A stretch of DNA of 20,487 bases from Oscillospiraceae bacterium (GTDB lineage Bacteria; Bacillota; Clostridia; Oscillospirales; Ruminococcaceae). The notes beneath the pieces were generated by a model. The model searched no databases, was not told the DNA's origin, and worked only from the letters and a program-made list of their open reading frames with translations. This document shows positions 1 to 9,123 of the stretch, piece after piece. The first letter of the stretch is position 1. Each line of letters begins with the position of its first letter. The DNA lies in assembly GCA_020024175.1 (NCBI GenBank), contig JAHHUB010000005.1, forward strand, positions 1 to 20,487, read 5' to 3'. The position numbers and the translations under genes were made by a program.

Positions 1-656
1 GTTCCGGTCCAAGTCTTCACAAAAGAGGCTATCGAAAAATTTCCAACACAGCTCCCATCAAAGAAACTCTTGCAGCAGGAATTGTGGATCTTGCACGAAT
101 TAAAGACAATGCAACTTTGTTTGACCCTTTCTGCGGCTCAGGTACATTTCTTGTGGAGGGTGCATTCCATGGACTTAAAATTGCCCCCGGCCTCCGCCGT
201 CATTTTATTGTGGAAAAATGGGGATTAATTAATTCCTCTGTTTGGCAATCTGTCCGTCAGGAATGTTTTGATAATATAAGAAGAGGAGGCAGCTTTAAAG
301 CTTACGGCTCAGATATTGATATGGAATGTGTAAATCTTTCCAAAGCAAATGCGGGCAATGCAGGAGTTGAAAAGCGTGTTTTCACCAAGCAGTGTGATAT
401 TGCGGATTTTGAGCCTTTTGGAGATAACCCGGTTGTTATCTGTAATCCTCCCTATGGTGAAAGAATGCTTGATATAAAACAGGCTGAAGAACTTTATAAA
501 ACTATGGGGCAAATCTATGCCAAACATCCGGAAGTTCCGTGGTACATTATTTCTCCCCACGAAGATTTTGAAAAATTCTTTGGAAAAAAAGCCGACAAAC
601 GCCGCAAACTCTATAACGGTATGATTAAGTGTCAGGTGTTTATGTATTTTAAATAA
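1..656 (+). CDS. THUMP-type class I SAM-dependent RNA methyltransferase (RlmL/YpsC-like), 3' part
   Basis: The gene enters from the left edge: the frame starting at base 3 is open and already codes for family sequence, including the SLHKRGYR motif and APIKETLAAG, so the GTG at 84 is not the start. The visible part is the Rossmann methyltransferase domain. It shows the SAM-binding motif DPFCGSGTFLVEGA and the NPPYGERM motif (N-P-P-Y), which places the target base in N2-guanine or N6-adenine methyltransferases. The N-terminal THUMP RNA-binding domain must lie outside the window. In this family the substrate is usually 23S rRNA guanine; the exact position modified cannot be told from here. The end is natural, with a TAA stop and a terminator about 50 nt downstream. 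Confidence 0.9.
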   Translation, partial: SGPSLHKRGYRKISNTAPIKETLAAGIVDLARIKDNATLFDPFCGSGTFLVEGAFHGLKIAPGLRRHFIVEKWGLINSSVWQSVRQECFDNIRRGGSFKAYGSDIDMECVNLSKANAGNAGVEKRVFTKQCDIADFEPFGDNPVVICNPPYGERMLDIKQAEELYKTMGQIYAKHPEVPWYIISPHEDFEKFFGKKADKRRKLYNGMIKCQVFMYFK

Positions 657-704
657 TACAGTGAACATTATAATTAAAATTTGCTTATTTATAAAACCAT
701 AAAC

Positions 705-740
705 AAAAAGAGGAAGATTTTTTTAATCTTCCTCTTTTTT
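705..740. terminator. bidirectional intrinsic terminator
   Basis: A perfect 15-bp inverted repeat (705-719 with 725-739) encloses a 5-nt T loop. The arms begin with A5 and end with T5, so both strands have a U-run after the stem. It lies between the convergent methyltransferase and amidohydrolase genes and should stop transcription from both sides. Confidence 0.92.
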
Positions 741-768
741 GTATTCAGTTTCTAAGTCAAATATAGGT

Positions 769-1560
769 TTACTTAATAAACAATTTTTCAAAATTACTCC
801 AAAGAATTTTATCCTGTTCCTCTTTAGTCAAATCCAATGCCAAAAATCTTTTAAGTTCCTGCTCATGATCCCACATGGGAAAATCCGAACCAAACATAAA
901 TCTGTCAACCCCCAGATTTCTTATCATATTCACAGCCTTTTGGTTTTCTATGGCAAAAAGTGTACTGCTGGTATCAAAAATTACATTTGGCAAGTCAGCT
1001 AATTTTTTTTCCACATCATACCAATGATTATATCCTCCGAAATGTGCTGCAATAAACAGAGTTTCTGGGACTTTTTTTGCTGCTGCTGCCAATCTTTCCG
1101 GAGATGAAGCATCATACCTGTTGTCACCCGTGTGCATCAGTATAGGCAGTCCTCTTTTTCCTATTTCTCTGTACATTTTAATAGCATTTTCATCATCTAT
1201 ATTGTACATCTGAAAATCAGGATGAAGTTTTATTCCTTTTAACCCCAGTTCCTTAACTCTGTCTAATTCTTCAAAATTTTCATACTGAGGGTGAAATGAG
1301 CCTAAACCAATAAACTTAGAATATTTTTGAACTTCTTCACTGATAAAACTGTTTAATGATTCCACTTGTCTTGGATGAGTGGCAGAACTTGATACCAAAT
1401 ATGTGGTAACTCCTATTTTGGAACCGCTTTCTATAAGCATTTCCGCAGTTCCGTTATATCGCATAGGACTGTTATAAAAACTGCCTATGGATTTGACAGC
1501 TTTTCCGGCAATTTTGTTAGGGAAAATATGAGCATGACAGTCTGCTATTTTTCTATTCAT
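769..1560 (-). CDS. amidohydrolase family 2 protein (TIM-barrel metal-dependent hydrolase)
   Basis: This is a 263-residue TIM-barrel hydrolase of the amidohydrolase-2 type (PF04909). The N-terminal metal motif is DCHAHIFP (two His). Further metal or substrate motifs follow in order: GIKLHPDF, ILMHTGDN, AAHFGGYN and, near the C terminus, the catalytic Asp in FMFGSDFPMW. Family members hydrolyse or decarboxylate small substrates; nothing here identifies the substrate. I chose the ATG at 1560 because AAGGA sits 10 nt upstream of it. An in-frame ATG at 1569 has the same AAGGA only 1 nt away, which is too close. The gene follows the rpoC terminator hairpin with no clear promoter of its own, so it may be expressed by read-through from rpoBC. 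Confidence 0.85.
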   Translation of the reverse strand: MNRKIADCHAHIFPNKIAGKAVKSIGSFYNSPMRYNGTAEMLIESGSKIGVTTYLVSSSATHPRQVESLNSFISEEVQKYSKFIGLGSFHPQYENFEELDRVKELGLKGIKLHPDFQMYNIDDENAIKMYREIGKRGLPILMHTGDNRYDASSPERLAAAAKKVPETLFIAAHFGGYNHWYDVEKKLADLPNVIFDTSSTLFAIENQKAVNMIRNLGVDRFMFGSDFPMWDHEQELKRFLALDLTKEEQDKILWSNFEKLFIK

Positions 1561-1581
1561 AATTTTCATATCCTTTTACAT

Positions 1582-1612
1582 CAAAATAGCTGCCGCAAAG
1601 TGCAGCAGCTAT
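1582..1612 (-). terminator. probable terminator of the rpoBC operon
   Basis: An 8-bp stem (ATAGCTGC at 1586-1593 with GCAGCTAT at 1605-1612) extends across a C/A mismatch by two more GC pairs around an AAAGT loop. On the minus strand it is followed by TTTTG, a short U-run, so termination may be partial. It starts 11 nt after the rpoC stop codon and precedes the ribosome binding site of the amidohydrolase gene. Confidence 0.6.
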
Positions 1613-1623
1613 CTTATTTATAA

Positions 1624-4600
1624 TTACAAACTATTCATTGCACTTGAAAAGGCGCTATTGGCATTATTGTTATTGTTGTCATTTACAACTTCAATATCAA
1701 CACTGTCATAATCAACCACACCTGTACCTGCAGGAATAAGTTTACCAATAATAACATTTTCTTTAAGTCCACGGAGATTATCAGATCTGCCATCTATTGC
1801 AGCTTCTGTAAGAACTCTTGTTGTTTCCTGGAAGGATGCAGCAGACATAAATGAATCTGTAGCCAAGGAAGCCTTTGTGATACCCAAAAGCACCGGAATA
1901 AATGTAGCAGGCTTTCTGTTGCCGCCATCCAATGCGTTAAGTCTTTCAATTTCTTCATTAGCAATAAGACCTTTGGATTTATCAATAAGTGAACCGGAAA
2001 TAAGGTCAGTATCACCTTGATCATCAACCTTAACTTTACGGAGCATTTGTCTTACAATAACTTCGATATGCTTATCGTTAATATCAACACCCTGTGTACG
2101 GTATGTTCTCTGAACTTCACTGATGAGGTAATCCTGTACAGCCAGTTCACCCATAACAGTAAGGATTTCATTAGGTTCAATAGCACCCTCTGTAATTTGA
2201 TCGCCCTTGTTGATATAGTCGCCTTCCTTAACCTTGCGGGTACTTCCGTAAACAATTTGTTTTTCAAATACTTCGCCTGTTTTGTTGTCAGTAACAATAA
2301 CAAATTCATTGCCCTTAGGATCGTGTTCAAGAGATACAACACCGTCCAAATGGCTGATAACAGCAGCATTTTTAGGTCTTCTGGATTCAAAGAGTTCTTC
2401 AACACGAGGAAGACCCTGTGTAATATCACTGGCAGATACAACACCGCCGGTATGGAATGTACGCATTGTAAGCTGTGTACCTGGTTCACCGATGGACTGA
2501 GCTGCAATAATACCAACTGCTTCACCGATTGCAACAGGCTGACCGTTTGCAAGGTTGACACCGTAGCACTTGGAGCATACACCATTTTTAGCTTTACAGT
2601 TGAGAATTGTACGAATCTTAACTTTCTTGTAGCCTGCATCAACAATCTTCTTAGCATCAAATTCGTCCATGAGTTTATCTTTGGATACGATAATTTCGCC
2701 TGTAGCAGGGTTAATGCAATCTTCTGTCAAATATCTGCCTGTGAGTCTTTCTTCCAAGCTTTCAACTACACGGTTTCCATCGCAGATTTCTTCTACCCAA
2801 ATACCTTCTGTTGTGCCACAGTCATCTTCACGGATAATAACATCCTGAGATACATCAACAAGACGTCTTGTAAGGTAACCGGAGTCCGCTGTACGCAAAG
2901 CTGTATCGGCAAGACCTTTTCTTGCACCTCTGGCAGAGGAGAAGTATTCCAATATATTAAGACCTTCACGGTAGTTAGCACGAATCGGAATTTCGATTGC
3001 GCGTCCTGATGTATTTGCAATAAGACCACGCATACCTGCAAGCTGTCTGATCTGATCCATGGAACCACGGGCACCGGAATCAGCCATCATAAAGATTGGG
3101 TTTCTTTCACCGAATGTAGCATTAAGAGCATCTTTAACCTTAGCTGTAGTTTCATTCCATGTCTTGATAACTCTTTCGTATCTTACATCGTCGGAGATGA
3201 AACCTCTTTCATACTGACGTTTTATTACATCAATCTGCTTATCTGCTTCAGCCAGGTATTGAGCCTTTTCAGGTGGAATCAGAGCATCACATACAGCAAC
3301 TGTCAATGCACCTATTGTGGAATATTTATAACCCTGGGACTTGATATTATCCAAAACTTCGGAAGATTTTGTTGTTCCGTGAGTTCTTATACATCTGTCG
3401 ATGATTTTACCAAGTTCTTTCTTACGAACCAAGAATGAAATTTCCAAATCGAGAATCTTATCTGGGTCTGTTCTGTCAACATAGCCAAGGTCCTGAGGAA
3501 TAGGGTCATTAAATATAAGTTTACCAACTGTACAGTCAATATTCTTTGTGTATCTTGTGCCGTTAATTTCCTTAGACATTCTAACCTTAATAGGTGCATG
3601 AAGTCCTACAGCTCCTGCCTGGTAAGCCATATAAGCTTCCATAGAATCGCGAAATACTTTGCCTGCACCCTTTTCGTCTTCTCTTACCATTGTGAGGTAA
3701 TATGAACCCAAAACCATATCCTGTGTAGGAACAGTTACAGGTTTACCGTCAGAAGGCTTTAAAAGGTTGTTAGAAGCAAGCATAAGGAATCTTGCTTCTG
3801 CCTGTGCTTCAGCGGAAAGCGGAACGTGAACAGGCATCTGGTCGCCGTCAAAGTCAGCATTAAACGCAGTACAGGACAATGGATGAAGCTTTATAGCTTT
3901 ACCTTCAACAAGTACAGGTTCAAATGCCTGAATACCAAGACGGTGAAGTGTAGGTGCACGGTTAAGAAGTACGGGATGATCCTTGATAACAACTTCCAAA
4001 GCATCCCAAACTTCCTTAGTGGAAGCTCTTTCTACCATTTTTCTTGCACTCTTTATATTTTGTGCCACTTTTTGGTCAACAAGTCTCTTCATTACAAAAG
4101 GCTTAAAGAGTTCCAAAGCCATATCCTTAGGAAGACCGCATTGGTACATTTTAAGTTCAGGGCCTACAACGATAACGGAACGTCCGGAGTAGTCAACACG
4201 CTTACCCAGGAGGTTTTGTCTGAAACGACCCTGCTTACCTTTAAGCATATCGGAAAGAGATTTAAGAGGTCTGTTGTTAGGACCTGTAACAGGCTTGCCG
4301 CGTCTGCCATTGTCAATAAGAGCATCAACAGCTTCCTGCAACATTCTCTTTTCATTTCTTATAATAATTTCAGGTGCTTTTAAATCTAAAAGCTTTGCAA
4401 GACGGTTATTTCTGTTGATAACTCGTCTGTATAAATCATTCAGGTCACTGGTTGCAAAACGGCCACCGTCCAAGGGAACCATAGGACGAATATCCGGAGG
4501 AATTACCGGGATACAGTCCAAAATCATCCATTCCGGCTTATTTCCGGAAAGTCTGAATGCATCACATACTTCCAAACGCTTAATAAGTTTTGCACGTTTT

Positions 4601-5199
4601 TGTCCTGTAGCAGTTTCCAGTTCCACCTTGAGTTCTTCGGAAAGTTCATCCAAATTAAGTTCCTGCAAAAGTTCCTTTATGGCTTCTGCACCCATACCTG
4701 CCTTGAAATCTTCTCCATAAGCTTCTCTCATCTCTCTGTATTCCTGCTCATTGAGCAAGGAATACTTTTTGAGATTTGTTTTACCTGGGTCTATTACAAC
4801 ATATGATGCAAAGTACAACACCTTTTCAAGAAGTCTTGGTGACATATTAAGAAGAAGTCCCATTCTTGAAGATGTGCCTTTGAAGTACCAGATGTGTGAA
4901 ACGGGAGCTGCCAGTTCAATATGTCCCATTCTTTCGCGTCTAACTCTGGCTCTTGTTACTTCAACACCGCAGCGTTCACAAATTTTGCCTTTATAGCGAA
5001 TTCTCTTATATTTTCCGCAGTTACATTCCCAGTCCTTTGTAGGGCCAAAAATCTTTTCACAGAAAAGTCCGTCTTTTTCGGGTTTTAGTGTGCGGTAATT
5101 TATAGTTTCAGGTTTTGTAACTGCACCATAAGACCATTCTCTTATTTGTTCGGGTGAAGCCAGGCCTATTTTAATTGAATCAAAAACATTAAACTCCAA
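1624..5199 (-). CDS. rpoC: DNA-directed RNA polymerase subunit beta'
   Basis: The 1191-residue beta' subunit forms the catalytic cleft of RNA polymerase with beta. In order it shows the N-terminal KIGLASPEQIREWS start, a four-Cys zinc site (CNCGKY...CERCGV), the switch region GRFRQNLLGKRVDYSGRS, the catalytic Mg motif NADFDGDQ with its three Asp, the F-loop MADSGARGS, the bridge helix GARKGLADTALRTADSGY, the second zinc site (DCGT...CSKCYG), and the trigger loop GEPGTQLTMRTFHTGG. The start is TTG with AAGGG 6 nt upstream; no in-frame ATG fits the conserved N terminus. It lies 17 nt after rpoB, so the two are cotranscribed. Length is usual for Firmicutes, without the large proteobacterial insertions. 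Odd points are Pro after NADFDGDQM, SSAR before GARKG, and an Asn-rich tail. Confidence 0.99.
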   Translation of the reverse strand: MEFNVFDSIKIGLASPEQIREWSYGAVTKPETINYRTLKPEKDGLFCEKIFGPTKDWECNCGKYKRIRYKGKICERCGVEVTRARVRRERMGHIELAAPVSHIWYFKGTSSRMGLLLNMSPRLLEKVLYFASYVVIDPGKTNLKKYSLLNEQEYREMREAYGEDFKAGMGAEAIKELLQELNLDELSEELKVELETATGQKRAKLIKRLEVCDAFRLSGNKPEWMILDCIPVIPPDIRPMVPLDGGRFATSDLNDLYRRVINRNNRLAKLLDLKAPEIIIRNEKRMLQEAVDALIDNGRRGKPVTGPNNRPLKSLSDMLKGKQGRFRQNLLGKRVDYSGRSVIVVGPELKMYQCGLPKDMALELFKPFVMKRLVDQKVAQNIKSARKMVERASTKEVWDALEVVIKDHPVLLNRAPTLHRLGIQAFEPVLVEGKAIKLHPLSCTAFNADFDGDQMPVHVPLSAEAQAEARFLMLASNNLLKPSDGKPVTVPTQDMVLGSYYLTMVREDEKGAGKVFRDSMEAYMAYQAGAVGLHAPIKVRMSKEINGTRYTKNIDCTVGKLIFNDPIPQDLGYVDRTDPDKILDLEISFLVRKKELGKIIDRCIRTHGTTKSSEVLDNIKSQGYKYSTIGALTVAVCDALIPPEKAQYLAEADKQIDVIKRQYERGFISDDVRYERVIKTWNETTAKVKDALNATFGERNPIFMMADSGARGSMDQIRQLAGMRGLIANTSGRAIEIPIRANYREGLNILEYFSSARGARKGLADTALRTADSGYLTRRLVDVSQDVIIREDDCGTTEGIWVEEICDGNRVVESLEERLTGRYLTEDCINPATGEIIVSKDKLMDEFDAKKIVDAGYKKVKIRTILNCKAKNGVCSKCYGVNLANGQPVAIGEAVGIIAAQSIGEPGTQLTMRTFHTGGVVSASDITQGLPRVEELFESRRPKNAAVISHLDGVVSLEHDPKGNEFVIVTDNKTGEVFEKQIVYGSTRKVKEGDYINKGDQITEGAIEPNEILTVMGELAVQDYLISEVQRTYRTQGVDINDKHIEVIVRQMLRKVKVDDQGDTDLISGSLIDKSKGLIANEEIERLNALDGGNRKPATFIPVLLGITKASLATDSFMSAASFQETTRVLTEAAIDGRSDNLRGLKENVIIGKLIPAGTGVVDYDSVDIEVVNDNNNNNANSAFSSAMNSL

Positions 5200-5216
5200 A
5201 TTATGCCCTTCTTCCT

Positions 5217-8200
5217 TTAATAATTTTCCTCATCGTCTAATAAATCGTCAGAATCAAGATCAAAATCCTGGAAATCATCTACAGATTCCAAATCACTTTC
5301 ACTTGGCTCTGTATCTTCCCAGTCAGGGTTATCTTCGATACCATAGCCTTCTTCTTCCAGCTCACTGTCGTTCTTAACTTGTTCATCAACAAAGTCTACA
5401 TCATCATCAGCCATTCTCAGTCCTACATCATCATCGTCGTAAGTCTGCTGAAGATCGATTTCGTTCTTATCCTTGTCATAAACTCTTACATCAAGACAGA
5501 GGGACTGAAGTTCTTTAATAAGAACCTTAAATCCTTCCGGAACACCGGGTTTAGGAACATTCTTACCCTTAACAATAGCTTCAAATGTCTTTAGACGTCC
5601 TGAAATATCGTCAGATTTAACAGTAAGAATTTCCTGAAGTGTGTAAGCTGCACCATATGCTTCCAATGCCCAAACTTCCATTTCACCGAAACGCTGACCG
5701 CCGAACTGAGCTTTACCACCCAAAGGCTGCTGAGTAACAAGTGAGTATGGACCTGTGGAGCGGGCATGGATTTTATCATCTACCAAGTGGTGAAGTTTTA
5801 AGTAATACATATATCCGACTGTAACAGGGTTATCAAATTGTTCACCTGTTCTGCCGTCACGGAGCCAAATCTTGCCGTCTTCGGAAAGACCTGCTTCTCT
5901 GAATGCCAATCTAATATCATCTTCATGTGCACCATCGAATACAGGAGTCATAACCTTGCATCCCTGAGCTGCTGCTGCCATACCCAAATGAACTTCCAGT
6001 ACCTGACCTATGTTCATACGGGAAGGTACGCCCAATGGGTTAAGACAAATATCAAGAGGTGTGCCGTCTGGGAGATATGGCATATCTTCCTGAGGAAGAA
6101 CTCTGGATACAACACCCTTATTACCATGGCGACCTGCCATTTTATCTCCAACTTGAAGTTTTCTCTTTTGAGCAATATAGCAGCGTACAACTGAATTTAC
6201 ACCGGGAGAAAGTTCACTGGAATTTTCTCTTGTGAATACCTTTACATCAACTACTATACCATATTCACCATGAGGAACTTTCAGGGAATTATCTCTTACT
6301 TCTCTTGCCTTTTCACCGAAAATAGCTCTGAGAAGTCTTTCTTCAGCATTGAGTTCAGTTTCGCCCTTAGGAGTAACCTTACCAACCAGAATATCCCCTG
6401 CCTTAACTTCGGCACCTACACGGATAATACCTCTGCTATCCAGATTTTTAAGCATATCCTCGCCCACATTCGGAATATCTCTTGTGATTTCTTCCGGACC
6501 GAGTTTGGTTTCTCTGGCTTCAATTTCATATTCTTCAATATGAATAGATGTGTAAATATCTTCTTTTACAAGTTTTTCGTTAATAAGTACAGCGTCTTCG
6601 TAGTTGTATCCTTCCCAAGTCATAAAGCCTATGAGCATATTTTTACCCAAAGAAATTTCACCTTGGTCTGTGGATGGACCATCTGCAATGACTTGTCCTT
6701 TATTTACTCTTTCGCCTACTGAAACGATTGGTCTTTGATTTATGCAAGTTCCCTGGTTTGAACGGAGGAACTTAATGAGTCTTTGAATTTCAAGTTTGTT
6801 GTCATCTGTTCTGATTGCAATTTCGTCTGCGGATACTCTTTCCACAACACCGTCATGTTTAGCCAAAACAACAACACCTGAGTCAACTGCTGCTTTGTAT
6901 TCCATACCTGTAGCAACAATAGGAGCCTCTGTGGTGAGAAGAGGAACCGCCTGTTTCTGCATGTTTGAACCCATGAGAGCACGGTTAGCGTCATCGTTTT
7001 CAAGGAATGGAATCATGGATGTGGCAACGGACAATACCATCTTAGGAGAAACGTCCATGTAGTCAACCTTTTCAGGAGATACTTCCTGAATAGAATCTCT
7101 GTAACGCACTGTTACTTTATTTCTTGCAAATCTACCTTCTTCTGTAAGAGGTTCATTTGCCTGAGCTACTACATAGTTATCTTCAACATCGGCAGTCATA
7201 TATTCATATTCGTTTAAAACAATACCTGTTTCCTTATCCACTCTGCGGTAAGGAGCTTCTATGAAGCCGTATTCGTTGATTTTAGCAAAAGATGCCAAAT
7301 AAGAAATAAGTCCGATGTTAGGGCCTTCAGGAGTTTCGATAGGACACATTCTGCCATAGTGAGTATAGTGAACGTCTCTTACTTCAAATCCTGCACGATC
7401 TCTTGACAAACCACCGGGGCCCAATGCGGAAAGTCTTCTTTTATGAGTAAGCTCTGACAGAGGATTGGTTTGATCCATGAACTGGGACAAAGGAGAAGAA
7501 CCAAAAAATTCCTTAATAGCTGCTACAACAGGACGAATATTAATAAGGGATTGAGGGGACATTGTTTCGGGGTTTTGGGATTGAGTTGTCATTCTTTCTC
7601 TTACAACTCTCTCCATTCTAGAAAAACCGATTCTGAACTGGTTTTGAAGAAGTTCACCTACACAGCGAATTCTTCTGTTTCCAAGATGGTCAATATCATC
7701 GGTTGAGCCAATGCCGTAAACAAGTCCGCACATATAGTTAATTGATGCAAAAATATCATCTGTAATAATATTTTTGGGAATAAGTTCATCACATTTTATG
7801 CGGATTAAATCTCTTAGAGCATCTTCATCATTTCCGGCTTCATCTAAAATATCCATCAAAACAGAATATTTTACTTTTTCTACTATGCCGTATTCAGTGC
7901 AGTCAAAATCAACATAATCATTTATGTCAACCATACCGTTTGACATAACTTTTATTGTTCTGTTTTCGTCGATTTTAATGTATACTGTATCAACACCGAT
8001 TTTTTCGATTTGTTTTGCTTTTTCCTTTGTAAGAACTTCGCCTTCATCGGCAACTATTTCTCCTGTGCGGGGATCAGCTACAGGCATAGCCAATTCTCTG
8101 CCTTCTATTCTGTCGGAAATGGCAAGTTTTTTGTTATATTTATATCTTCCAACTCTGGAAAGGTCATATCTTCTGGAGTCAAAAAACAAAGAGTCAATAT

Positions 8201-8966
8201 GAGATTGAGCGCTTTCTACTGTTGGAGGCTCACCTGGGCGAAGTTTTCTGTAAACTTCAATGAGAGCTTCTTCGGTATTTTGTGTAGAATCTTTTTCGAG
8301 AGTTGCTCTGATAAGTTCATTGTCGCCGATGAGGGAAATAATTTCTTCATTGGAAGCAACACCCAAAGCACGGATAAATGTAGTTATAGGTAATTTTCTG
8401 TTTTTATCTATTCTTACATAGAAAATGTCGTTTGAATCGGATTCGTATTCAAGCCAAGCACCTCTGTTAGGATTAATAACCGAAGAAAACAGTTCCTTAC
8501 CTGCCTTATCTCTGGTGGATGCAAAATAAACGCCCGGAGAACGAACAAGCTGTGATACAATAACACGTTCAGCTCCGTTTATAATAAAAGTACCGCTTTC
8601 GGTCATTTTTGGAAAATCGCCCATATAAACTGTCTGTTCTTTTACTCCGTCATCACTTTCTTTATTAAGAAGGCTTACTTTGATATGCAAAGGAGCTGCA
8701 TATGTTGCATCTCTTTCTTTGCATTCCTCAATGGAATATTTTGTTTTGTCACTCAGTTCATAGTCGATAAAATCAAGTACTAAATTTCCCTGATAGTCTG
8801 TAATAGGAGATACATCTTTAAGTACCTCTTTCAGGCCATATTTCAGAAACCATTCATAGGAATTTTTCTGAACCTCAATGAGGTTTGGCATCTCCACTAC
8901 TTCATTAATTTTCGAGTAAGTCTTGCGGACGGTTTTGCCTTGTTTAACGGTCTTTACATTCTTCAT
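5217..8966 (-). CDS. rpoB: DNA-directed RNA polymerase subunit beta
   Basis: The 1249-residue beta subunit pairs with RpoC to form the polymerase core. Landmarks are the N-terminal MPNLIEVQKNSYEWFL, the rifampicin pocket (GSSPLSQFMDQTNPL then THKRRLSALGPGG), GRMCPIETPEGPNIGLI, the GDKMAGRHGNKGVVS segment near the active site, and the C-terminal clamp motif FGGQRFGEMEVWALEAYGA. I set the start at the ATG at 8966, preceded by GGAGTGAG and matching the usual clostridial N terminus (x-NVKxVKxGKTVR). A TTG at 9008 in the same frame lacks a ribosome binding site. The residues where rifampicin-resistance changes usually fall (Asp516, His526, Ser531 in E. coli numbering) are wild type, which suggests susceptibility. 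After the conserved end comes a strongly acidic tail of about 73 residues. Confidence 0.99.
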   Translation of the reverse strand: MKNVKTVKQGKTVRKTYSKINEVVEMPNLIEVQKNSYEWFLKYGLKEVLKDVSPITDYQGNLVLDFIDYELSDKTKYSIEECKERDATYAAPLHIKVSLLNKESDDGVKEQTVYMGDFPKMTESGTFIINGAERVIVSQLVRSPGVYFASTRDKAGKELFSSVINPNRGAWLEYESDSNDIFYVRIDKNRKLPITTFIRALGVASNEEIISLIGDNELIRATLEKDSTQNTEEALIEVYRKLRPGEPPTVESAQSHIDSLFFDSRRYDLSRVGRYKYNKKLAISDRIEGRELAMPVADPRTGEIVADEGEVLTKEKAKQIEKIGVDTVYIKIDENRTIKVMSNGMVDINDYVDFDCTEYGIVEKVKYSVLMDILDEAGNDEDALRDLIRIKCDELIPKNIITDDIFASINYMCGLVYGIGSTDDIDHLGNRRIRCVGELLQNQFRIGFSRMERVVRERMTTQSQNPETMSPQSLINIRPVVAAIKEFFGSSPLSQFMDQTNPLSELTHKRRLSALGPGGLSRDRAGFEVRDVHYTHYGRMCPIETPEGPNIGLISYLASFAKINEYGFIEAPYRRVDKETGIVLNEYEYMTADVEDNYVVAQANEPLTEEGRFARNKVTVRYRDSIQEVSPEKVDYMDVSPKMVLSVATSMIPFLENDDANRALMGSNMQKQAVPLLTTEAPIVATGMEYKAAVDSGVVVLAKHDGVVERVSADEIAIRTDDNKLEIQRLIKFLRSNQGTCINQRPIVSVGERVNKGQVIADGPSTDQGEISLGKNMLIGFMTWEGYNYEDAVLINEKLVKEDIYTSIHIEEYEIEARETKLGPEEITRDIPNVGEDMLKNLDSRGIIRVGAEVKAGDILVGKVTPKGETELNAEERLLRAIFGEKAREVRDNSLKVPHGEYGIVVDVKVFTRENSSELSPGVNSVVRCYIAQKRKLQVGDKMAGRHGNKGVVSRVLPQEDMPYLPDGTPLDICLNPLGVPSRMNIGQVLEVHLGMAAAAQGCKVMTPVFDGAHEDDIRLAFREAGLSEDGKIWLRDGRTGEQFDNPVTVGYMYYLKLHHLVDDKIHARSTGPYSLVTQQPLGGKAQFGGQRFGEMEVWALEAYGAAYTLQEILTVKSDDISGRLKTFEAIVKGKNVPKPGVPEGFKVLIKELQSLCLDVRVYDKDKNEIDLQQTYDDDDVGLRMADDDVDFVDEQVKNDSELEEEGYGIEDNPDWEDTEPSESDLESVDDFQDFDLDSDDLLDDEENY

Positions 8967-9049
8967 AGGCTTCTCACTCCATTCCTCTGTCTTTGCTTTG
9001 TAGGCCAATTATAAAAACCATGCAGAAATATTAATTTAATCAAAATGTA

Positions 9050-9078
9050 TTGATATATTGAATACTGCGTGGTATAAT
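9050..9078 (+). promoter_or_regulatory. sigma-A promoter of gtrA
   Basis: On the plus strand TTGATA (9050-9055) is followed by a 17-nt spacer and TATAAT (9073-9078). A TG two bases upstream (TGG-TATAAT) makes it an extended -10 element. Transcription should begin near 9085, giving a leader of about 155 nt before gtrA. It lies downstream of, and points toward, the rpoB promoter. Confidence 0.75.
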
Positions 9079-9123
9079 AACTTGGATAATAAAATGCTAT
9101 TGTACATTCTGATACATTGTAGT

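Noticed and set aside
2017..3009. Open reading frame of 330 codons on the plus strand opposite rpoC
   Set aside because: It lies wholly inside rpoC, resembles no protein family, has no ribosome binding site, and its composition reflects the reverse complement of rpoC codons.
3826..4383. Open frame of 185 codons on the plus strand opposite rpoC
   Set aside because: It is a shadow of rpoC, with no recognisable domain or start signals.
8967..9117. rpoB leader examined as a riboswitch or attenuator
   Set aside because: It is AT-rich with no stable hairpin or known aptamer pattern that I can recognise.
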